From positions 1-64,000 of the forward strand of contig JADHNU010000002.1 in NCBI GenBank assembly GCA_016779325.1: 64,000 nucleotides of DNA, read 5' to 3'. This document shows, one piece after another, positions 25,157 through 36,522 of this stretch. Every line of letters begins with the position of its first letter. Within the stretch, counting starts at the first letter, position 1. The position numbers and the translations under genes were made by a program. Source of the DNA: Pseudomonadales bacterium (GTDB taxonomy: Bacteria; Pseudomonadota; Gammaproteobacteria; Pseudomonadales; Azotimanducaceae). Below the pieces are notes generated by a model, which ran no database searches, was not told where the DNA came from, and saw only the letters and a list, made by a program, of their open reading frames with translations.

Positions 25157-26133
25157 TCTCGGGTCAGCACCAGCTTGCCGGCGATGGTCCCGGCCAGCTG
25201 GTCTTCCAGGGCCTTTACATAGGCCTCAAAGGGCCGCGCTGTGATGGGCGCTGGAATAAGGGCATCGCGGGCGAGGAGCTCCGCGCAGCGGGTTGCCAGG
25301 TGCCCATTGAGGCTGGCATCGGCCCGCATCGCGCCGCCCCAATCCACACCGACGATGCTGCAGCGCTTGAGTAGGGTGAGGTTCAAGGGAATTTTGGCGA
25401 TCGTGCCGCTCGCAAAGCCGACCACGAGGAGCCGGCCGCCGGGGCCCAGGCTGCGTAGGGCGGGTTCGCTGAAGGGGCCGCCCACGGGGTCGTAAACCAC
25501 GTCCAGGGGCGCCCCTTGGAGTACGGCTTTTAAATCCTCTCGAAAGCTCGGCGCACGGGGATTCACCGTGGCATCAGCCCCCGCGCGGCGCGCCGCTTCG
25601 GCTTTGGCATCGGTGGATGCCCCGGCCACGACCCAGGCGCCCAGTGCTTTCGCGACGGCGATGGCGGCCGTGCCCACACCGCCTCCCCCTCCGAGGATCA
25701 GCACGCGCTCCCCGGGCGACAACTGGGTGCACTGTTCAAAGCCATAGAGCGCGGTAAAGGTATTTACGGGCAGGCTGGCCCCTACGCTGAAGGGAAGGCC
25801 TTTGGGGAGGGGAAAGAGATTCACTTCCGGCGCCAGGGCCGCTTCCGCCAGAGCGCCTTGCCCGAGTCCATACACGCGATCGCCCACCTCAAAGTCCGTC
25901 ACGCCCTCTCCGAGCGCCTCCACCGTGCCTGCGAACTCGCTGCCCGGCACGTAGGGAAGCGGTGGCTGAATTTGATACTTCCCGGCAATTAGCAAACCGT
26001 CTACGAAGCCCAGGCCTGTGGCTTCTATCCGCACGCAAACTTGCCCGGGGCCGGGGGACGGCCAGGGGGCGTCTTCAAGCGTTAGGGTGTCCGGGGGACC
26101 GAAGGCGTGGCAAACGATGCGCTGCATGGTCAT
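25153..26133 (-). CDS. NADPH:quinone oxidoreductase, zinc-independent MDR family
   Basis: The 326-residue medium-chain reductase has 'VPGSEFAGTVEALGEGV', the cofactor loop 'LILGGGGGVGTAAIAVA' and the conserved 'VVYDPVGGPFSEPALRSL'. The catalytic-zinc ligands of alcohol dehydrogenases are absent, which places it with quinone reductases (QorA type). It follows the two ABC exporter genes with a 3-base gap, so it is probably the third gene of that operon. Confidence 0.87.
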   Translation of the reverse strand: MTMQRIVCHAFGPPDTLTLEDAPWPSPGPGQVCVRIEATGLGFVDGLLIAGKYQIQPPLPYVPGSEFAGTVEALGEGVTDFEVGDRVYGLGQGALAEAALAPEVNLFPLPKGLPFSVGASLPVNTFTALYGFEQCTQLSPGERVLILGGGGGVGTAAIAVAKALGAWVVAGASTDAKAEAARRAGADATVNPRAPSFREDLKAVLQGAPLDVVYDPVGGPFSEPALRSLGPGGRLLVVGFASGTIAKIPLNLTLLKRCSIVGVDWGGAMRADASLNGHLATRCAELLARDALIPAPITARPFEAYVKALEDQLAGTIAGKLVLTRD

Positions 26134-26136
26134 TCC

Positions 26137-27939
26137 TTAGCTGGGGATCGTTGGGCCCTGGGCAAGCAGGGTGGCGTAGCGTCCCCCCTCCGCCAGGAGC
26201 TGCTCATGATTGCCAAGTTCCACAATCGTACTGCCTTCGAGCACCGCGATCTGGTCGGCGTGGCGAATTGTGGAAAGGCGATGGGCCACGATTACAGCGA
26301 TGCGATCGGCCAGGATGTCCTTAAGGGCCTGGGTGATTAGGGCTTCCGTTTCCGAATCAATGGTGGCCGTGGCTTCGTCCAGAATTACCAGTTCGGCATC
26401 GCACAGCAAAACCCGGGTGAGGGAAAGGAGCTGCCGTTGCCCCGCCGATAAACGGCTTCCGCCTTCCCCCACTTGAAAGGCGAGGCCCTCCGGCAACCCG
26501 CGGACGAAGGCGGCGCCCTGGCTCTTTTCAAGGGCGTGCCAGAGATCGGCGTCGGACGCTTCGGGGCGCGCAAAGCGCAGGTTGTCGCCAATGGACCCGG
26601 AGAAGAGGTGGGGCGTTTGGAGCACGACCCCGAGTCGTTCTTGCCAGACCCGGAGGGGAAGGGTTCGGTATTCCTGGCCGTTGACGTAGATCCCCCCGCC
26701 GGTGGGTTCGTAAAAGCGGCACAGCAGGGCGCTGAGGGTGCTTTTGCCGCCGCCCGTGGGGCCGATAAGGGCGGTTAAGGTGCCGCGCCGAAGGGTCAGC
26801 TGGATGTCCCGAAGCACTTGAGGGCCACTTCCGTAGGCAAAGGCCAGATCGCGGATTTCGATCCGTTCCAGCGGCGGGAGCGCCGCATTTTGATCCCCCG
26901 CCCGTACCGCTTCGCTGTCGCGAATCTCTGGCTCCGCGTTCACCAGGGACAGCACCCGCTCCGCGGAGGCCTGGGCCATCTGCATTTCCGCGAACCAGTG
27001 GGCGAGCTGCTCCACGGGCTCGAAGAAGTGGCGAGCGTAGGTTAGGAAGGCCAGCACGGTGCCCGCGGTGAGGGTGCCCAGGAACAGCTCGAGACCGCCA
27101 AGGGCGAGGGCGCCGCCGAGGGCGAGGCTGGCAAGGGTCAGGACCACCGGTAAATAAATGGCGCCGTAAAGTAGGTTTTTCACGGAGGCGCCATACATGG
27201 CATCGCTCAGCTGGCGGAAGCGGTTGTGGTTATCCGCTTCCCGTTGAAACGCCTGAGTGGTTTGGACCCCCATCACCGTTTCATTGAAGTTTGCCGTCAG
27301 CTGCGCGTTATAGCGGCGCACGTCTCGGGCCGTGGAAAGGATGCGCTGCTGAAAGCGCAGGCTGGCCAGGGCAAGGAGGGGGACCACGGCGACCACGGTT
27401 ACGGTGAGATTGGGGGCCATGAGGAGCATAGCCACCAACGCGCCACTCATCACCGTCGCGCCCCAGGCCAGGTCGAGCAGGCCCCAGGCGAGAATGTTTG
27501 ACAGGCGCTCGCAATCTGATGTCATGCGCGCCATCAGCCAGCCCACGGGACGGCGGTCGAAGTAGGCGAAGGACAGGTCTTGCAGCTGATTGAACGCGTC
27601 GCGACGGATATCGTGGCTGATGTGGGTGCGCAGGCGACCGCCCAGGAAAATAAACGCCCCGACGGCGCCGGCCAGGATGACCGTTGCGGTGCCATAGGCC
27701 CAGAGCCAGGGGGTGAGGTCGGCGCCCAAACCCCCATGGGTCAGATCGTCTACCACTTCCCGGGTAATCAGGGGAAAGGCCACATCCATCAGGGCCACCA
27801 CCACAGCGCAGAGGCACAGGCCCCAGACCCAGGCTCGGTAGGGGCGGGTATAGCCCCACAGCTGACGCCAGAGGTCGCCGGCTAAGCGTTCCGCCAGCTG
27901 ATCATCCGTGTACAGGGCGTCGTCGTAGTCCGTGCTCAC
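26137..27939 (-). CDS. ABC exporter half-transporter, subunit 2 (catalytically competent NBD)
   Basis: The 600-residue type IV ABC exporter half has six membrane helices (residues 30-320) and an NBD with Walker A 'GPTGGGKST' (393-401), an altered signature 'LSAGQ' (497-501) and Walker B 'LVILDEATATID' with catalytic Glu522. It starts with a GTG overlapping the stop of the partner gene by four bases. Together they resemble heterodimeric exporters such as MdlAB, LmrCD or TM287/288. Substrate unknown; lipids or drugs are usual. Confidence 0.9.
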   Translation of the reverse strand: MSTDYDDALYTDDQLAERLAGDLWRQLWGYTRPYRAWVWGLCLCAVVVALMDVAFPLITREVVDDLTHGGLGADLTPWLWAYGTATVILAGAVGAFIFLGGRLRTHISHDIRRDAFNQLQDLSFAYFDRRPVGWLMARMTSDCERLSNILAWGLLDLAWGATVMSGALVAMLLMAPNLTVTVVAVVPLLALASLRFQQRILSTARDVRRYNAQLTANFNETVMGVQTTQAFQREADNHNRFRQLSDAMYGASVKNLLYGAIYLPVVLTLASLALGGALALGGLELFLGTLTAGTVLAFLTYARHFFEPVEQLAHWFAEMQMAQASAERVLSLVNAEPEIRDSEAVRAGDQNAALPPLERIEIRDLAFAYGSGPQVLRDIQLTLRRGTLTALIGPTGGGKSTLSALLCRFYEPTGGGIYVNGQEYRTLPLRVWQERLGVVLQTPHLFSGSIGDNLRFARPEASDADLWHALEKSQGAAFVRGLPEGLAFQVGEGGSRLSAGQRQLLSLTRVLLCDAELVILDEATATIDSETEALITQALKDILADRIAVIVAHRLSTIRHADQIAVLEGSTIVELGNHEQLLAEGGRYATLLAQGPTIPS

Positions 27940-29744
27940 GGGGCGAACCCCTGCTGCTGGGCAAGAGCCCGATAGGCGGGTGCGGATTCATAGAGCGTTT
28001 CATGGGTGCCCAAGGCCACTAACCGGCCGTGCTCAAGCAACCCGATGCGATCGGCGTGGCGGACCGTGCTTAAGCGGTGGGCCGTCAAGATCACCGTACT
28101 TTCCCCCTTTCGTGCCCGCAGGGCCGCAAGGATGTGAGCCTCCGTGGTGATGTCCACGGCCGAGAGCGCGTCGTCGAGCAGCAGGAGGGCAGGGCGACGC
28201 AGGAGGGCACGAGCGATCGCTAAGCGTTGCCGCTGCCCTCCGGACAGGGTGACGCCCCGTTCCCCCAGTGCGGTGGCGAGGCCCTCGGGTAAGGCGCGCA
28301 CGGTGCTGGCAAGGGCCGCGTCTTCGAGGGCCGTCCAGAGCTCCCCTTCCGAGGCGTCCGGGGCGCCCACGCGCAGGTTCGCTTCCAGGGAGCGGCCGTA
28401 GAGGAAGGGGTCCTGAGCGACGAGGGCCAGAGCGCTCCGATGCGAAGGGAGTTCCAGCGTTTCTAAGGCCTGAAGGGGCTTACCCGCTTCGCCGACCAAG
28501 ATGCTGCTCTCCGGTATGGGGTAGTAGCGCAGAAGCAGTCGTAAAAGGGTGGTTTTTCCCGCCCCCGGGGCGCCCAGGAGCGCGAGGGTCTGGCCGGGCT
28601 CGACGGTGAGGGACAGGTCCGTAAGGGCTGGGGTGCGAGCACCGGGATAGGTGAAGGTGAGGCCCTCTAGCCGAAGCCCCAGGGGGGGGCCGGAGGGCGC
28701 TGGCGTCGTTGGGACTTCCGCCCGAGGCGCGCTGCGTTCCGTGGTGGCTTCGAGCACGGCCTTTAGGCGGGTTAGCGCGACGGATGCCTTCCCCGCATCG
28801 GTTAGGATGCGGCCGAACTGCCGTAGGGGGAAGATCACCATGCTCACCCAGGTGAGAAAGGCGAAAAGCTCTCCCACGCTTAAGGTGCCCTGCTGAAGCT
28901 GATAGGCCCCGGCGAAGAGCACAAGGCCGATTTGGCTGAGACACAAAAGGTCGCTAAGGGACCAATACAGCCCCATGAGATCGATGAGGCGGCGGTTGTG
29001 ATCCCGGAAGGTGCTGTTAAAGCCGGCAAAGCGTTGGCGCTCTTCCGGTTGGCGAGAAAAGGCCCGCACCACCCGAATGCCCGTGAGGTTTTCCTGCAAG
29101 GCCGAGGTCATGGCGGCTTCCGCTTCATCGGTGACCTTAAAAACCGTTTTAACCCGGCGAAAGAAGAGGACCGCGAAAAGGAAAATAAGCGGCATGAGGC
29201 TGAGCGACAGCCAAGCTAGGCTCGCATTGCGCCAAAACATGAGGGGCAGCAAGGCCAGCAGCAGGGCCAGGGCGCGGGCAATCTCTAGCACGTCATTGGA
29301 GAAGAACACCCGAAGGGTTTCCACGTCGCTCGAGCATCGCTGAACCAGGTCCCCCGTATCCATGCCGTCGTGCCAGGGGGCGGGGAGGCGCTCAAGCTGA
29401 TGGTGAAGGGTGAGCCGAAGCGTGCGGATGAGCCCTTCGGAGGCCAGGGCGGTCCAGCGGCCCCGAAGGTAGTGGAAGCCCCCGGCGAGGGCCGTCACCG
29501 CCACCAGGGCTCCGGCGGAAAGAAGGAGATAGGCCAGCACCTCGTGGCCCGGAAAGCCTTTGGCGAGGGGCGCAAGGAGGGTGCTGGCCGGTGCGAGGCT
29601 CCCGGCAAGCGCAACATCCAGAGCATAGGTCCCCAGTAGCGGGACCAGAAGCAGTGCCGCGCTTGCGAGCAAGAGGGAAAGGGCCGCCAGGGTAAAGGTG
29701 CCCCGGAAGCCCACGGTCAGGTCCCAAAGTGAATGTGCGCGCAC
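27936..29744 (-). CDS. ABC exporter half-transporter, subunit 1 (degenerate catalytic residue)
   Basis: The 602-residue partner has its membrane domain in residues 15-310 and an NBD with Walker A 'GAPGAGKTT' (391-399) and a normal signature 'LSGGQ' (500-504). Its Walker B region reads 'LLLLDDALSAVD': Asp525 replaces the catalytic Glu. So this subunit's ATP site, closed by the partner's altered LSAGQ, should be poorly hydrolytic, while the other site is complete. The GTG at 29744 opens the operon. Confidence 0.9.
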   Translation of the reverse strand: MRAHSLWDLTVGFRGTFTLAALSLLLASAALLLVPLLGTYALDVALAGSLAPASTLLAPLAKGFPGHEVLAYLLLSAGALVAVTALAGGFHYLRGRWTALASEGLIRTLRLTLHHQLERLPAPWHDGMDTGDLVQRCSSDVETLRVFFSNDVLEIARALALLLALLPLMFWRNASLAWLSLSLMPLIFLFAVLFFRRVKTVFKVTDEAEAAMTSALQENLTGIRVVRAFSRQPEERQRFAGFNSTFRDHNRRLIDLMGLYWSLSDLLCLSQIGLVLFAGAYQLQQGTLSVGELFAFLTWVSMVIFPLRQFGRILTDAGKASVALTRLKAVLEATTERSAPRAEVPTTPAPSGPPLGLRLEGLTFTYPGARTPALTDLSLTVEPGQTLALLGAPGAGKTTLLRLLLRYYPIPESSILVGEAGKPLQALETLELPSHRSALALVAQDPFLYGRSLEANLRVGAPDASEGELWTALEDAALASTVRALPEGLATALGERGVTLSGGQRQRLAIARALLRRPALLLLDDALSAVDITTEAHILAALRARKGESTVILTAHRLSTVRHADRIGLLEHGRLVALGTHETLYESAPAYRALAQQQGFAP

Positions 29745-29775
29745 CGCCGACTCCTTCCTACGTGCCCGGCGGAGC

Positions 29776-30321
29776 TTACCCTATTTCTAGGCCTGCCTCG
29801 GTGGGCGCCAGGGGCGCCCGGGCGAGCTTGAGCACCCACCGGCGAAGGCCGTCGGGCCAGGATCCGAGGGCGGCCTCGAAACCCGCCTCATCGCCGGCAA
29901 AGAGGGCGCGGAGGGCGTCTTCGTAGCCGGGGAGGTCGCCGCCAAGATGGGTCATAAAGCGATAGCACCGTTCCTGGCGCGCTCGAGCCTCTGCTTCGCC
30001 CTGGCCTGCGCGCCGGGCCTCATCGATCAGACGGCGCAGGGTGGCGGAGGCGCCCCCCCGTTGCGCCTTTAGCCATTCCCAGTGCCGAGGCAGGAGCGTG
30101 ACTTCCCCCGCGACCACGCCAAGCTTGGGCCGGCCTCGCGTTGGCGCTGGGGCGGCGGGGGCAGGCGGCGCGGGCTCGGGACCATAGGCGATGTCGCCGG
30201 TGCGGAGGCTAAGGATGAGCGCCGATCCCTGAGCCTCCGGTGCCAGGGCCGAACGCTGGGTGGCCAGCGCCTCGAAGCTGCCTTCACCGAGGGGTTCCGT
30301 GCCTTTGAACAAGATGAACAT
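29776..30321 (-). CDS. DUF2239 family protein
   Basis: The 181-residue protein matches DUF2239, best seen in 'GRPKLGVVAGEVTLLPRHWE' directly followed by 'WLKAQRGGASATLRRLIDEARR'. A Pro/Ala-rich linker lies near residues 50-65. The start at 30321 is chosen over the ATG at 30333 because GGAGAGG lies just before it. It is divergent from katG and the two share a 160-base regulatory region. No function is known for the family. It has the look of a small soluble protein with a ribbon or helix DNA-binding-like segment, but that is not established. Confidence 0.8.
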   Translation of the reverse strand: MFILFKGTEPLGEGSFEALATQRSALAPEAQGSALILSLRTGDIAYGPEPAPPAPAAPAPTRGRPKLGVVAGEVTLLPRHWEWLKAQRGGASATLRRLIDEARRAGQGEAEARARQERCYRFMTHLGGDLPGYEDALRALFAGDEAGFEAALGSWPDGLRRWVLKLARAPLAPTEAGLEIG

Positions 30322-30362
30322 CGACCTCTCCATTTATTTTTATCCGGGTAAAAATAACGTAG

Positions 30363-32681
<2,319 letters not shown>

Positions 32682-32704
32682 GCTCGGTTTTTACGGTAGG
32701 AACG

Positions 32705-32735
32705 AAACGGCGCCCCCCGGGGCGCCGTTTTTTTT
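32705..32735 (+). terminator. Rho-independent terminator of katG
   Basis: AAACGGCGCC and GGCGCCGTTT form a 10-base stem (32705-32730) followed by a run of eight or more T, starting 24 bases after the katG stop. Confidence 0.92.
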
Positions 32736-32744
32736 GTGCGGCGC

Positions 32745-33089
32745 TTAGCCTTCGGAGGCCGAGGGGGGCAAGAGGATGGCTGCCCAGTTCGTTCCGTGTG
32801 TGCGTCGCAGCACAAGTAAGGTAACGGTGAGGTAGGGGATTCCGCCGAAGAAGGCGAGGGTGGCCAGGCTCCAGCCCTTTAGCCCATAGCCAAAGCGCCA
32901 CGCGCTCCAGCAGGCGGAGAGAATCAGGAAGCCGAGGAAATCAAAGTTGAACTGGCCTTGCCAGGTGCGCTCCCCGATGGCCGCGAAAAACAGGGGAATG
33001 AGGCCGAGCCCGTGGTCTTGCGCAACAAGGGTGGTGTAGGCCAAAAGTGGCAGGAGAAGGGCAAGGAGCAGAAGGTCGAAGGGGCGCAT
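32745..33089 (-). CDS. Small membrane protein, four helices
   Basis: The 114-residue product is mostly hydrophobic with about four membrane helices ('LLLLALLLPLLAYTTLVA', 'GLIPLFFAAIG', 'DFLGFLILSACWSAWRFG', 'GIPYLTVTLLVL'). It vaguely resembles DUF2834, but I would not assign it. The start at 33089 ('MRPFDLLL') is more likely than the longer frame from 33149. It stands alone between katG's terminator and the ABC permease gene. Confidence 0.6.
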   Translation of the reverse strand: MRPFDLLLLALLLPLLAYTTLVAQDHGLGLIPLFFAAIGERTWQGQFNFDFLGFLILSACWSAWRFGYGLKGWSLATLAFFGGIPYLTVTLLVLRRTHGTNWAAILLPPSASEG

Positions 33090-33174
33090 GGCGGCAACTC
33101 TTTGTGTAATAGGTGCTACATAATAGGACCAAGGGCTCGGCCGAGGCAAGGCGCCGGGCGCCGCAAGTTCGTTG

Positions 33175-34386
33175 CTAGGGTGGGGGGGCTAGGCCCTCCT
33201 GGAGGGCGCGGCGCGCGCCGAGGGCCGCGGGAATAAGGCCCGCTAACCCGGCCACGGCAAGCAAAGCGAGGACTAGAAGCCCTTCTCCCGGTGCCGGGCC
33301 TAGGCTCTGGAGGGCAAGGCCTGTGCGGTCTTGCAGCCAAGGGGCGGCAAGGGTCAGACCGCCGTGAACGAGACCAAGCCCTAGGGCTGTGGCCATCCCA
33401 ACCAGGAGAAAGGACTCCAGGAGCAGCAGGCCTAAAAGGGTGGGGAAGCCGGCGCCCAGGGCCCGAAGGACGGCCAGTTCGCGGCGCCGCGTTTCCAGAC
33501 TGGCCAGCATCATGGCGAGCATGCCGGCCAGGGCGACCAGGAGAGTGAAGGCAGCCATGACTTGCAGGGCGGTTTCCGCCCCGCCTACCCAGCGCAGCAG
33601 CCCTGCCAGGGTGAAGGCCGGTAGGGCCGCCGTGAGGGCGGGGTTGCCTTGTCGATTCAGCTGCGCGGCTAAGGCCAGGGCTGCCGCCTTCGGCTGAAGC
33701 CCAAGAAATAGGGCGCTGACCGGGGCCGGGGACCCGCCCTCGGCATGCCCGCCGTGGGCTTCGGCGAGGGCCTCGAGGCTCAGGAGGATACGCTGATCCA
33801 GCGGCGTGCCCGTGGGCGCAAGAATGCCCACCACGTGCAGGGGATGGGTGTCGTGGTCCGTAAAGGATTGGGGCCCCACCCCGTGGCTGAGTACCAGGGC
33901 GTCTCCTAGACCCTTCCCAAGGCGCTGGCTGGCCTGATAACCGAGTACCACTTCCTCCTCGCTTTCAAAGGGACGCCCCGCGCGAAAGACCAGCGCGCCG
34001 GTGTCCGTCATCCCTAGGTGGTCGAAATAGGCCGCCGTGGTGCCGACGGCCGGCAGGCCGGCAACGCTATCGCCGAGGGCGAGGGGAATGGCGTAGCGCA
34101 CCATGGGCTTGCGCCGTAGCATTTCCACTGTGCTCCAGGGTAGGGGTGTGCTCAGCTGCCCGTACTGGAAAACCGTGGCCAGGAGCAGCTGTTCCGGCGC
34201 TGTGCGGGCGCCCACGATGAGGTCGATGCCCTGGAGGGCCGCGTAGGCGCCGCTGCGAAGCTCGCTCCGGAGCTTTTCTATGCCGAAGAGCAGGCTGGCG
34301 GACAGGGTGAGGGCGCAGAGCATGAGACCGGTCGTGCGGCGCCGGCTAAAAAGGCTGGCGCTGGCAAGGCGGAGCAGGCTGATCAT
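33175..34386 (-). CDS. ABC transporter permease, FtsX/MacB/LolC-like
   Basis: The 403-residue permease has an N-terminal membrane helix, a large periplasmic domain (about residues 45-260) and three C-terminal helices with the FtsX-domain sequence 'LASLETRRRELAVLRALGAG'. This topology belongs to mechanotransmission ABC systems (MacB, LolCDE, FtsEX). The His/Asp-containing segment 'DHDTHPLHVVG' lies in the periplasmic domain. It overlaps the ATPase gene by four bases and the two form one transporter. Confidence 0.87.
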   Translation of the reverse strand: MISLLRLASASLFSRRRTTGLMLCALTLSASLLFGIEKLRSELRSGAYAALQGIDLIVGARTAPEQLLLATVFQYGQLSTPLPWSTVEMLRRKPMVRYAIPLALGDSVAGLPAVGTTAAYFDHLGMTDTGALVFRAGRPFESEEEVVLGYQASQRLGKGLGDALVLSHGVGPQSFTDHDTHPLHVVGILAPTGTPLDQRILLSLEALAEAHGGHAEGGSPAPVSALFLGLQPKAAALALAAQLNRQGNPALTAALPAFTLAGLLRWVGGAETALQVMAAFTLLVALAGMLAMMLASLETRRRELAVLRALGAGFPTLLGLLLLESFLLVGMATALGLGLVHGGLTLAAPWLQDRTGLALQSLGPAPGEGLLVLALLAVAGLAGLIPAALGARRALQEGLAPPP

Positions 34387-35123
34387 GGGCCAGGGGCGCC
34401 GGGGCCCACGCCAAGGGTGAGGGTACGGTCGAAGAAGGGGCTAAGCGCCGGATCATGGCTGACGCACAAAAGGGCGCAGCCCTCCGCCTGCTGCAAGGCC
34501 TCGAGCTGCTTCAGAAAGGCGTCCCGGTTCTCCGGGTCCAGGGCCGAGGTAGGCTCGTCGGCCAGGACCAGGCGAGGGCGGCCAAGTAGCGCCCGGGCCG
34601 CCGCCACGCGCTGTTGCTGGCCGACGGAGAGCTGCGCCACGGTGCGTCCAGCAAGCGCGTCTAGGGGAAGGCCGAGCGCCTCGAGCAGCCGCGCGGCAGC
34701 GCCCCGCGCTCCGCCGGGTTCCGCGTTTGCCCGTGCCCGTCGCTGCCGGGAAAAACGCAGGGGCAATAGCACGTTGTCTAGAACCGAAAGAAAGGGGAGC
34801 AGGTTGAACTGCTGGAAAATGACCCCAAGCTCGGATGCCCGGAGCTGGTCTCGGGATCGGGTGCTTGCGCGGCCAAGATCGCAATCGGCGACCCTTAGGC
34901 TGCCCGCCGTGGGCACCAAAATGCCCGCCAGGAGGTTCAGGAAGGTACTTTTTCCCGCACCGCTGGCGCCCCGGAGGAGCACCCGCTCGCCTGGCTGAAG
35001 GTGAAAATCGACGTTTTCGAGCACGGCCTGGGCGGCATCCGGCCAGCGGAAAGTCAGCCCTTCGCAACGGACGAGGGCCCCGCCGGGGCCCTCGCGTTGC
35101 TGCGTGGGTACTGCCGTGTTCAA
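34383..35123 (-). CDS. ABC transporter ATP-binding protein, LolD/MacB-like
   Basis: The 246-residue ATPase has Walker A 'GASGAGKST', Q-loop 'IFQQFNLLPFLSV', signature 'LSVGQQQR' and Walker B 'LVLADEPTSALD'. It is the partner of the downstream permease. The only usable start in this frame is a TTG at 35123, four bases after the CYP153 stop, so translation is probably coupled to that gene. It may drive release of lipids or lipoproteins, as for related transporters. Confidence 0.87.
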   Translation of the reverse strand: MNTAVPTQQREGPGGALVRCEGLTFRWPDAAQAVLENVDFHLQPGERVLLRGASGAGKSTFLNLLAGILVPTAGSLRVADCDLGRASTRSRDQLRASELGVIFQQFNLLPFLSVLDNVLLPLRFSRQRRARANAEPGGARGAAARLLEALGLPLDALAGRTVAQLSVGQQQRVAAARALLGRPRLVLADEPTSALDPENRDAFLKQLEALQQAEGCALLCVSHDPALSPFFDRTLTLGVGPGAPGP

Positions 35124-35127
35124 GGGC

Positions 35128-36435
35128 TTAGCGACGTCGAACCCGGACCGGAAGACGCGTATAGCCCTTCACGAAGGAGGAGTAGGTGCGCTCCGGCTCC
35201 TCGAGCACTTCGATGTCTTCGAAGCGGGCGAGGATTTCCTCCCAAAGAATGCGCAGCTGCAGTTCGGCTAGGCGGTTGCCCATGCAACGATGCAGACCAA
35301 AGCCGAAGGACAGGTGGGACCGGGCATTCGGTCGCGTGATATCGATGGCGTCGGGATTCTCGAACATGGAGGGATCCCGGTTCCCCGACACGTACCACAT
35401 AAGGATCTGGTCGTTCTTGCGAATCTGCTTCCCGCCCAGTTCGCAGTCCGCATTCGCCGTGCGGCGCATGTAGGACAGGGGCGTTTGCCAGCGGATGATT
35501 TCCGCCACCATGTTGGGAATCAGCGAGGGATCCGCCTTGAGCTTAGCGAACTGCTCCGGGAACTTTTTCAGGCCGTAGACGCTGCCGGTCATCGTGTTCC
35601 GGGTCGTGTCGTTCCCTCCAACGATGAGCAGCATGAGGTTGCCCAGGAACTCCATGGGCTGCATGTCCTTCGTTTCCTCGCCGTGGGCCAGCATGGAGAC
35701 GAGATCGTCCCCCGGTTCCCGCTTACGCAGTTCCCACAGCTCTGTGAAGGCCGACAGGCACTGAAGGAGCTCGTCGCGGCGCTCCTCCACGGAATTGATG
35801 ATGCCGCGGCCGGGCACGGCCGTGACCACGTCGGACCAGCGCGTCAGCTTGCGACGTTGTTCGAAGGGGAAATCGAAGAGGGTCGCAAGCATCATGGTGG
35901 TGAGCTCGATGGACACGGTGTCCACCCAATCGAAGGGCGTGTTCTCCGGCAGACTGTCGAGTACCGCTGCCGTGCGGCTGCGAATGAGCGACTCCATCTT
36001 GGCCAGATTCGAGGGCGCCACCACGCCCGCTACCGCCTTTCGCTGGACGTCGTGCACCGGGGGATCCTGGGCGATGAACATACTGACCTTCAGCGCCCCC
36101 TCGGGGAGGGGGGCGTCGACGGGGAAGCCCAGGGCGATGCCTTTGGCGGAGGAGAAATTCTTCCAGTCCACGTCGACCTGCTTGATGTCCTCGTAGCGCG
36201 TGAGGGACCAGAAGCGGCCGGCGAGCTCGGTTTCGTTGAAGTGGACCGGGTCTTCCGCGCGCAGGCGCTCGAAGGTTTCCTGCCAGGCGTTCTCGGCAAA
36301 GAGCCGGGGGTTTGCGGGGTTAACCGCCTCCAGGGGGATGTCGTAGGCCGAGGGTAGGGGGCCGTCGACAAAACTCTCGGCGTCCCCGGGAACCCGTGCT
36401 GCTTGAGGGGCCTGTGTCATACTCGCTTGCGTCAT
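35128..36435 (-). CDS. Cytochrome P450, CYP153-type terminal hydroxylase
   Basis: The 435-residue P450 has the oxygen-binding I-helix 'LIVGGNDTTRNTM' (GGNDTT at 273-278), ExxR (Glu312, Arg315 in 'EIIRWQ') and the heme loop 'FGFGLHRCMGN' with Cys384. The segments 'DPPVHDVQRK', 'VSIELTTMMLATLFDFP' and 'SYMRRTANAD' closely match CYP153 alkane/fatty-acid omega-hydroxylases. The start at 36435 is backed by GGAGGA. CYP153 enzymes need a ferredoxin and ferredoxin reductase; neither is next to it. It leads an operon with the ABC ATPase and permease. Confidence 0.9.
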   Translation of the reverse strand: MTQASMTQAPQAARVPGDAESFVDGPLPSAYDIPLEAVNPANPRLFAENAWQETFERLRAEDPVHFNETELAGRFWSLTRYEDIKQVDVDWKNFSSAKGIALGFPVDAPLPEGALKVSMFIAQDPPVHDVQRKAVAGVVAPSNLAKMESLIRSRTAAVLDSLPENTPFDWVDTVSIELTTMMLATLFDFPFEQRRKLTRWSDVVTAVPGRGIINSVEERRDELLQCLSAFTELWELRKREPGDDLVSMLAHGEETKDMQPMEFLGNLMLLIVGGNDTTRNTMTGSVYGLKKFPEQFAKLKADPSLIPNMVAEIIRWQTPLSYMRRTANADCELGGKQIRKNDQILMWYVSGNRDPSMFENPDAIDITRPNARSHLSFGFGLHRCMGNRLAELQLRILWEEILARFEDIEVLEEPERTYSSFVKGYTRLPVRVRRR

Positions 36436-36522
36436 GAAGAATCCTCCGCCATTTTCACTAATCTCAATCAGCAGGGCGTTCAAGTCAACGGCCCTGGCTC
36501 TCTGGCACAGGAGTAACGCAGC

